The position numbers were made by a program, and so were the translations under genes. From Asterionellopsis glacialis (lineage: Eukaryota; Bacillariophyta; Plagiogrammaphyceae; Rhaphoneidales; Asterionellopsidaceae), in contig WKLE02006365.1 of assembly GCA_014885115.2 (NCBI GenBank), forward strand, positions 1 to 13,000: a stretch of 13,000 nucleotides of DNA. Direction: 5' to 3'. Shown here piece after piece: positions 6,771 through 13,000 of the stretch. The notes beneath the pieces are model-generated. The model was not told the origin of the DNA, did no database searches, and saw only the letters and a program-made list of their open reading frames with translations. Position 1 is the stretch's first letter. Every line of letters begins with the position of its first letter.

Positions 6771-9241
6771 GCATTAAGAGCAGAAGTCAAATGAAGCTGC
6801 ACAAATCAAAATATACATAGGAAGCTCCTCTCTAAAGTGCCACCTAACAGATGGAACCAACATCATCAAGATTCACTTAACAAGATTGATGAAACTTTCA
6901 TGAAAATAGTATTAGCGGCAGAAACAAAAGTATGCCATAAAGCATATGGGTATCCAATTTCAGAAAACTTATACAAGTGGGACAACTTCTCCAATATTGT
7001 ATGACAAGATTGTCCAATCTACTACTTCCAACTGTCAATTTAGGAACATCAATACAAGGACTTGAGGAAGCCCTAGACATATCACAAGATATCAGAAATA
7101 AAGCTATGAATATACAACAACTAAAAATATGGATTTCAATGTTGCGTAGCAAATTAACGTCAATACAAAAAGAGGCATCTCACCATAGAGAAGAGTGGCT
7201 ACAAGAAAAAGCCATTGAAGTGGCACAAGAAAACAACATCACAGTAGAACAGGCTCTATCAAACATGGCTGCAAGAGAATCCAGCAGAAGAATGTATAAA
7301 CATATAGCAAGAGATTTATCACACAAGCAACAAAGCTCAGTCTACTTTATCAAAGTGCCAGCAGATGGAAAACAACCTAAGCAAAGTGCTGTATGGAAAG
7401 AAGTCTGAGGAGACACAGAGAGTATCCACAAACATCTACTAAAGCATTTGGAAGAACACTATTGTCTTGCTCAATCCACACTGTTTGGTAAAACTGAAAG
7501 AGGAACCGGACATGTAGCACATGACATTCTAAATGGTACATATGATTCTAAACTGGAGGAGCTACATGAAGAAGCATGAACATTTCTAAGAATGGCACAT
7601 AAACAAGACTGTAGGACAATGGAGACTACGATCTTGCCATCTGAAGTATATCAATTATATATAAAATGAAACAAGCATACCTCAACATCACCATCTAAAT
7701 TTCATCCTAGGACTTTACAAAGCAATGATTAAAAGCTCCCACTTACTCTCCATACTGATGATGCTAATGAACATACCTTTGAAACATGGGAAACCATTAT
7801 CACAATGGAAAAACTCAACAATTTGTATGATCAAAAAAGATATTGGGTCACCAAAACTCTATTGCCTACGCTTAATCCACCTTTTTGAGGCTGATATGAA
7901 TGGAATTGCAAAGATCATCTGGGCAAGGAGATTCATATATCACTGTCAGGAATATAACCTATTACACCCCAGTCAACATGGTGGGCTTCCAGGCTTCAAA
8001 ACACAACACGTTCTATTAAAATTTTGCATGACTAAAGATTCTGCAACAATTATGAGACATAATCTTGCAATAAACAACAATGCCGCAGAGGCTTGCTATG
8101 ATCTAATAATACCCACTACTAATTGGATTTCACATCTATCCATAGGAATGCCAATGAACGCCAACAAACTTGAAAACTCTCTCCTTCTTCAAATGAAGTA
8201 TTCAGTTAGAACAGCGCATGGAACATCAGATGAGTCATGGACAAATGCAGAAGAAGACCCCAAATTTTGCCTAGGACAGGGTGGAGGATGGTCACTGCCA
8301 GGCTGGGCAAGTTTAAGTGCCGATATGATCCAGACACATGAATAAGTATCTCATAATGGCATGATGATTCAATCAGTTACAGGATCACCAGAAGACTTGA
8401 CGTCATGAACCATTGATGATTATGTTGATGATGCCAACAATGGTGTCAATGACAGAGACTCCCAGGAGAGTCTACACTATACAGTACTGCTAAATCATCT
8501 TGAACTCTCATCCCAAAAATGGGAGCAGAATTTAAATATTATGGGTGGCAATCTGAACTAACTGCAATGTTTTTGCTCGATTCTCACGTGGTCATGGGAA
8601 TGTGAGACTTCATCTCCCAAGTCCATATTAGAAGCGCCAGGAGATATTCAGCGACTAGAACCTCATCAACTATTCAGTGACTAGAACCTCGTCAAGCTTT
8701 CAAACTGCTGGGAGTATGGGTGCAACTACACAGATCAATGAAAATATATTTTACAAAACTACAGATGAAACTATGAAGTTTAACAAGAGATATATGTGCA
8801 TCTAATCTGACTCATAACAAGGCCATGACAGCATACAAACAGGTTGCTTTTAAACAACTAGAATACAGCCTTCCTATGACAACATACATTTACAAGGAAA
8901 TCAATGAGCTTCAAAAACCATCCACAAAAGCATTTCTAGCTAACAGTGGATATCATAGTCGTTTTCTGTGAGTACTAGTCTACGCACCGGAAAGATACAG
9001 CTGTATAGGGTTTGGACATATGTACCAAGTTAGAGGAATGCTTCAACTGAAATACCTAATTTCTCATGTTCACCAGAGAGACGACTTAGGAAAATCCATG
9101 ATCTGCATGCTTGAACAAATACAAATATTTTCAGGAGGGTTTATAGATGGGTCACAATACTATACGATGAAACGTTCTCTCTCTACTAGAGGGGAGGGCT
9201 CTATGGAGACAAGAACACACAATGAAATTCAAGTAGAATAA
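6771..9241 (+). pseudogene. Reverse transcriptase region of the retroelement, broken
   Basis: A helical linker (6771-7400) leads to the RT. It includes PPNRWNQHH, WLQEKAIEVAQE and VPADGKQPKQ, and is typical of this diatom family. The RT follows: TSTSPS (about 7679-7696), a one-base shift near 7704, then an intact 206-codon stretch (7725-8345) with LIHLFEADMNG, LLHPSQHGGLPG and INNNAAEACYD at the motif A position (8070-8102), RTAHGTS and LGQGGGWSLPGWASLSAD. The catalytic YVDD is intact at 8421-8432, followed by WEQNLNIMGGNLN. The frame then changes and a thumb-like region reads LLGVWVQLH ... YKQVAFKQLEYSLP ... IGFGHMYQVRGML to TAG at 9239-9241. Motif A has Asn where Asp is expected. In-frame stops are TGA 6792, 7002, 7406, 7577, 7667, 8406, 8774, 8969 and TAA 8343, 8559. 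No RNase H domain is seen. Confidence 0.8.
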
Positions 9242-9406
9242 AACCGTGAAAGATGTTCCAGTACATACACATGAACAATAATATATAATTGTGTGCTTAT
9301 TTCATTAAGGTATTATTTTTTACATTGGTATTGTGCATAGTATAAAAAGATGTGTATATGTGTCTCTTGTATACATACGATTCCCCCTCGATAGGTTTTA
9401 TAGTTT

Positions 9407-9422
9407 TCTCTCTCTCTCTCTC
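9407..9422. repeat. (TC)8 microsatellite
   Basis: Eight TC dinucleotides form a short perfect microsatellite within the AT-rich 3' flank of the minus-strand gene. Such runs are commonly length-variable. Confidence 0.9.
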
Positions 9423-9559
9423 GTGTAGATTATTCTTTCTTGTGGTAGTTTTAGAGGGGAATGTACAATCATGCATGGATCCATAATAATGATTATTCCT
9501 CATTCTATTTGTTCTTATATTTTGTGGGTGCTATTATTATTTTTTTCCATCATTTTCTT

Positions 9560-9587
9560 CCTTCATTTCATTTCACTTCACTTCATT
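9560..9587. repeat. TTCAT/TTCAC pentamer repeat
   Basis: About five units alternate TTCAT and TTCAC directly next to the stop codon of the minus-strand gene (TAA at 9588-9590). Simple repeat, no proven role. Confidence 0.75.
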
Positions 9588-11045
9588 TTAATCTGTTTCA
9601 GTAATGACAATGTTTGGTGTTGGATGATGGTGATGTAATCGCCGTTGACTCAAAGAATTAGCTTTTAAGCGTTCTACTGATTGACGTCGCTCATCCGCTA
9701 ATTTTTGATACTCCTCCACGAATTGTTGTGTCTTGATGGGTGATGATGGTGGTGAAGTCATTGTTTTTTTGACTGGCATGGTTGGTTTGGTTGTGGTAGT
9801 AGGTGATGCAGGACTTGTTGCTCCTCCTAAAGGACTAGTACTTGTGGTAGCTGATGAAGAAGATCCTTCACTAGATTCTTGTCCACCACTTTGTTCTTGA
9901 CAATGATGATAATGATGGTCGTCTTGTGTCGTCTCTTGATGATCATCATGTTGTTGTAGTTGTTGAGGCTTTTCATTGAAGAAATCACCTGATTTTTCTT
10001 GAATGACAACATTATTATTATCCAAGACCTTTCCAACCCAAACCTTATCCTCCTCTTCCATTTCGTTTTTCTTCGTAGTAGCAGCAGTGGTAGTAATAGT
10101 ATCCTCTGTCATGTGTCCTAAGAGGTCTTGCTCTGTATGATCTGCTTCGCAATCATCATGGTATAATAAGGGTGGTAACAAGGTCGGTTGTGATGATGAT
10201 AGGTCTGTTCGAAGATGGTTTTGCGAGGACGTTAAGGAAGATGTGGTGGACGATGTGGTTGACGATGAAGATACGGACATGGTTTCGAAATTATTATCTG
10301 GATTGTAAACTATTTCTTCATTTTCTTCTACTGACATTTGTGCCAACACGGCTGCTGCACGGTCAGCTTGTTTTTGCATTTGTGATACTTGATAACTTGT
10401 TTTTTTCCTTTTGGATTTGAGTGATTTTTTAAGTTTTCGTATTATCGTTTCGATACGGTTGACTAGGCGTTCGGAACCATCATCAATCCGTTGGACAGTG
10501 GTACGACGTTGGTTTTTAATTTTATTCGTTTGTCGTATAATATTGGCCATTTCAGAACGACTGACATTCCATTCCGACATGAGCATGTCTCGTCGTACCG
10601 CACGAGGCAATAACATTTGTTTATTCGTTCGTCGAGGTGGACGTGAGGATTCAAACAAATCGACTGAAAGACTTCCCTGTTCGACATATCCCCATCCTAA
10701 ACTAATCGGTGGACCAAACAAACACGAAGGATTGTCTCCCAAGATGCGTTCGTATTCGCGTATTGTGATGGTATCGAATTTCACACGATGATCAGGATGA
10801 CCATTCAATGAGCATGACAAACCACCCCTTGCAGGGTCTCCATATGTTCGATGTAATGATTCATCCAAGGTGCGAATATGTAAACTGCTACTTAATCGAA
10901 CCACGCTTAATTTCGAAGATGAATTGTCCGTGTTATCATTACATGTATTATTGCTAACGCTGTGGTACGGATTCGTTTGATGGTACACACCACTGTTCAA
11001 CAATGTATTCGTAGCCAACAATTGGCGTTTACGTCTTCGTTCCAT
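9588..11045 (-). CDS. Conserved uncharacterised diatom-type protein with REYERILGDNPS/ISLGW core
   Basis: A 485-residue protein is read from the first ATG (11043-11045); an in-frame TGA lies a little upstream, so the start is well placed. It ends in TAA. Seen: a basic N-terminus (MERRRKRQ), a core at about 85-170 with HRVKFDTITIREYERILGD, NPS and GPPISLGW, the RPPRR patch (135-139) and SEWNVSRSEM; then a basic helix (about 198-216, RKLKKSLKSKRKK) that could be a nuclear signal. The remaining half is low complexity: Ser/Thr tracts, Gln/His-rich segments, a Pro/Thr/Ser-rich stretch and a charged helix near the end (VEEYQKLADERRQSVERLKA). I recognise the core as recurring in diatom proteins of unknown function. 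No enzyme motif is visible. There is no sign of an intron or a break. Confidence 0.8.
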   Translation of the reverse strand: MERRRKRQLLATNTLLNSGVYHQTNPYHSVSNNTCNDNTDNSSSKLSVVRLSSSLHIRTLDESLHRTYGDPARGGLSCSLNGHPDHRVKFDTITIREYERILGDNPSCLFGPPISLGWGYVEQGSLSVDLFESSRPPRRTNKQMLLPRAVRRDMLMSEWNVSRSEMANIIRQTNKIKNQRRTTVQRIDDGSERLVNRIETIIRKLKKSLKSKRKKTSYQVSQMQKQADRAAAVLAQMSVEENEEIVYNPDNNFETMSVSSSSTTSSTTSSLTSSQNHLRTDLSSSQPTLLPPLLYHDDCEADHTEQDLLGHMTEDTITTTAATTKKNEMEEEDKVWVGKVLDNNNVVIQEKSGDFFNEKPQQLQQHDDHQETTQDDHHYHHCQEQSGGQESSEGSSSSATTSTSPLGGATSPASPTTTTKPTMPVKKTMTSPPSSPIKTQQFVEEYQKLADERRQSVERLKANSLSQRRLHHHHPTPNIVITETD

Positions 11046-11687
11046 TCTTTTCAACGCCAAACTTTTATGCGATCAAAGCAAAAGGTGACAACTACACTCT
11101 GTTTGCTGAGCACGTCAGCTACAAAGACACTCGAAAATCGAATGGCCACGGGTAAGAATGTAATTGCAATGATTCTTCTCTACAATTCGCTTCGAACTTT
11201 TGCACAAACGTAATTTGTAGGGCTTCTTTCTATAATATCGAATGTATATTCCTTTCAATGATTTTTTATTAGGATTTTTGTGGAGTCTAATTCTTCTTCC
11301 CTCTCCAACATCAGAACAATGAACAGAAACGAATTCATTAAAAATGGATACGATTATACTACTCTACGATCGATGCGGAATAAGTATCAAGTATCGGAAT
11401 GGGAATGAGTACACTATGTGTGGAACTGCGTATCACACAAGAAATACGGGGTATTATCATCTTCTAATAGGCTATTTAGTATTCGGAAAATCATAATAAA
11501 GAATGTCTATAGTAGCCACGTGTTATACTACATATTCTTACAACAGGTCGCAACCTTCTATTCACCTACTAAAACTGTAAAAATCAGAAATTCCCATCGT
11601 CTTCGTTGTTCTCCTTTCATTGATGTTCTACAATATATATAATTATCCGATCTACACTGTAATTATCCATATAGAATAGTAAAATTC

Positions 11688-11747
11688 CGGATCTTGTAGG
11701 ATGCTACATGGAGTAGGTGCCACTCTGTATAGTTCTACAAGAATCCG
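11688..11747. repeat. Imperfect hairpin, 12-bp stem with one bulge
   Basis: CGGATCTTGTAG (11688-11699) pairs with CTACAAGAATCCG (11735-11747), with one extra A in the second arm and a 35-nt loop. It is not followed by a T-run, and no gene ends here. Function unknown. Confidence 0.55.
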
Positions 11748-12336
11748 AGGTAGTTTCAGTTTTTGGAATTCTGAGTTGCCCCAAAGTTCCGGCTTTTATG
11801 GAGGCAGAATTTCAATTTCGAATTTTCAACATGGCACGTAATCGCACTCACGCATGCGTACGTACTATTACAATTTTGGAGGTTGGCCATCTCTGCTCCA
11901 TCCATCTTTCTTTCTGCAAGCTTGTCCGCGACTCCCAAATCCGCTCATCTAGGTTGATGTTCAATCTTGGGGCAATTCCAATGTCTGAGTGAATACCGCG
12001 GCTATCTGAACATAATCATATGGTACTCACTAGTATGGAACCACGTCTGCAACCTGCACAAGAACTTCCAAGGAACATCTAATTCCAAGTCGTCCTTTTT
12101 GCACAAATACTAGTTACTCCCCATTATTATAGGCCTTTTCATCCATCCACGTCGTCTTTGTGTATAGCTTATTATACTTACCTGGTACTTTGCTTCACCG
12201 ACCTCACCATAAAAAGACTTGTAGTCGAAAATGACCTGTAAATTGGAATTCAACCATCTGGTAGTATTCTACATCGTATATATAGCTTCTAGAGCAAAAA
12301 AGGACTCCCGGATTCCATACATACTAAATGGATGGA

Positions 12337-12376
12337 TGGCCGTCAAACTATCTTTTTCTATAAGTCAAGACGGCCA
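12337..12376. repeat. 8-bp inverted repeat
   Basis: TGGCCGTC (12337-12344) and GACGGCCA (12369-12376) form a perfect short stem with a 24-nt loop. It is isolated, and chance is possible at this length. Confidence 0.55.
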
Positions 12377-12460
12377 CTCATGCTGCCATTATTCATATAT
12401 AACTAACACACAGATACACTACGGCACTTCACATACGTGTGTATCAAGAACCAGGTTCTA

Positions 12461-13000
12461 CTATAAATAAAATACCTTGAACCAAAGAAAACAACACATC
12501 ATTTCTACCAAGACACACAGCACAGACCCAAAAACTCATGTTCTTGTTTTGCCAAGGTCCATGTGATTGTCAATGCTAAACGAAAAAAAAAAAATCCTGG
12601 AAGTAGCATCCTTGCGATTCCCACGCACTATCAAAAGAGATGATACTAAGGAGTAGTAACAAAAAACAATTATAGAATGTAATGAGTGTCGATCACACGA
12701 GAAAAACCTTTCGTCGCATGTTTCATGTTGAAATTGCTGTTGCGCCTTGTGCTTTCGTTTCAAGTTTTGCCCCAACGAAATACTTTGAAGGATTGGTTTG
12801 TGCGGTTGTGATAAAAAAAAATCCCTTTCAGAACCAAAAAAACAACAACAACAACAATAATAATAACAATAACAACAAAAAGCGGGATCTGTAACTGACA
12901 ATCATCCCAACCATCACGAGAGTGAAACAACAAGTAGTAGCTTGTACGTTCTTTTTGGTCACCGACATGACATGATGTAATGTATAGGTAGGAATTTTTT
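12461..13000. other. Right-edge region with TATA-like site and simple repeats, no supported gene
   Basis: A TATAAATA lies at 12462-12469 on the plus strand. The first ATG downstream (12538-12540) opens only a 13-codon frame, so a promoter is not supported unless a spliced gene continues outside the window. Poly(A) runs occur near 12583-12594 and 12812-12820. Overlapping open frames here (Cys/Tyr-rich on the minus strand, poly-Asn on the plus strand) are produced by the simple repeat at 12836-12881 and are not counted as genes. Confidence 0.45.
12836..12881. repeat. (AAC/AAT)n simple repeat
   Basis: Trinucleotides AAC and AAT alternate over about 45 bases after a short A-run. It makes poly-Asn on the plus strand and Cys/Tyr tracts on the minus strand when translated, which explains the spurious frames. 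Confidence 0.9.

Larger units (their letters stand above)
4893..9241 (+). mobile_element. Decayed non-LTR (LINE-type) retrotransposon with endonuclease and reverse transcriptase
   Basis: Translating the plus strand piecewise gives, in order, a helical Lys/Glu/Gln-rich N-terminal region, an APE-type endonuclease and a reverse transcriptase, the order of an EN-RT non-LTR element. Many blocks match a diatom RT family I recognise, for example TSTSPS before the RT, LLHPSQHGGLPG, RTAHGTS, YVDD and MGGNLN. About a dozen in-frame stops, several frameshifts and changed catalytic residues show it is dead. I see no LTRs, no 3' poly(A) tail and no clear target duplication. The 5' limit (first ATG at 4893 in AT-rich DNA) and the 3' limit (stop at 9239-9241) are estimates. 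Confidence 0.85.
9242..9587. other. 3' flank between retroelement and the next gene
   Basis: About 346 bp of AT-rich sequence hold no credible gene. It includes a (TC)8 microsatellite (9407-9422) and a TTCAT/TTCAC pentamer run (about 9560-9587) that touches the stop of the minus-strand gene. It probably contains that gene's 3' UTR; no canonical AATAAA is evident on the minus strand. Confidence 0.5.
11046..12460. other. Intergenic region upstream of the conserved diatom-type gene
   Basis: About 1.4 kb contain no open frame with recognisable protein character; the longest, from 11717 to 11992 on the plus strand, looks like chance. The first few hundred bases should hold the promoter and 5' UTR of the minus-strand gene at 9588-11045, but I find no defensible core element. 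Two small hairpins are noted separately. Confidence 0.5.

Noticed and set aside
6057..8102. APOBEC3G-like or RIP-like editing as the specific cause of the G-to-A changes
   Set aside because: The usual A3G context (GG to AG) and RIP context (CA to TA) would both turn TGG into TAG, yet the stops are TGA. The direction is noted, but these named mechanisms do not fit.
2514..9241. Reassigned UGA (Trp or Sec) in the island genes
   Set aside because: TGG is used freely in the same regions, frameshifts and TAA stops are also present, and catalytic residues are lost. The two intact genes use TGG for Trp and TAA as stop. Decay explains this better, although the TGA skew is reported as a finding.
11717..11992. 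91-codon open frame on the plus strand
   Set aside because: No recognisable motif, no regular composition, and an overlapping frame of similar length on the other strand. Probably chance.
12462..12540. Promoter with TATAAATA and an ATG downstream
   Set aside because: The frame from the ATG closes after 13 codons. Without evidence of splicing the site is only a TATA-like match in AT-rich DNA.
12536..12901. Cys/Tyr-rich 121-codon frame on the minus strand and poly-Asn frame on the plus strand
   Set aside because: Both arise from translating the AAC/AAT repeat and A/T runs at 12836-12881 and 12583-12594.
1..13000. tRNA or rRNA genes
   Set aside because: I looked for T-loop (GGTTCGA-type) sequences paired with acceptor stems on both strands and found none that could be folded into a tRNA; no rRNA-like sequence was noticed. 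This was by eye and not exhaustive.

Overview
The window looks like nuclear DNA of a diatom or a close stramenopile relative. Two intact protein genes lie at the edges. One is an FkbM-type methyltransferase of a kind common in diatom genomes. The other carries a core (REYERILGDNPS ... GPPISLGW) that I recognise from an uncharacterised diatom protein family. The decayed retroelement in the middle also has EN and RT motifs like those of a large diatom non-LTR family. These assignments come from motif recognition, not from a search, and I do not name a species.

Layout. 149-1177 (minus) is the FkbM methyltransferase. About 110 bp upstream of its ATG is a nest of two non-autonomous foldback elements: an outer inverted-repeat element (1286-2337, flanked by CTTCATTC on both sides) whose left arm is interrupted by a 531-bp near-palindrome bounded by TTAA (1377-1907). 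About 2514-3676 (plus) is a decayed gene I cannot identify; one frame stays readable for about 340 codons despite several stops. 3695-3832 is a five-unit tandem array in which every unit carries a GGTC-N9-GACC-like dyad. 3809-4603 (minus) is a C2HC zinc-finger gene broken by one TAG, after which the same frame stays open for 100 more codons. About 4893-9241 (plus) is a dead non-LTR (LINE-type) retrotransposon: an N-terminal helical region, an APE-type endonuclease and a reverse transcriptase. 9588-11045 (minus) is the second intact gene. 11046-13000 holds no gene I can support, only small hairpins and simple repeats.

Function. The two edge genes show no evident connection. The roughly 8 kb between them is an island of mobile-element debris. 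Its most informative features are the nested foldbacks next to a promoter, the dyad array between two convergent broken genes, and a strong skew of the in-frame stops to TGA, together with G-to-A-type losses of catalytic residues and a visible shortage of CpG. The skew suggests one dominant decay process, but its mechanism is not settled by this sequence.
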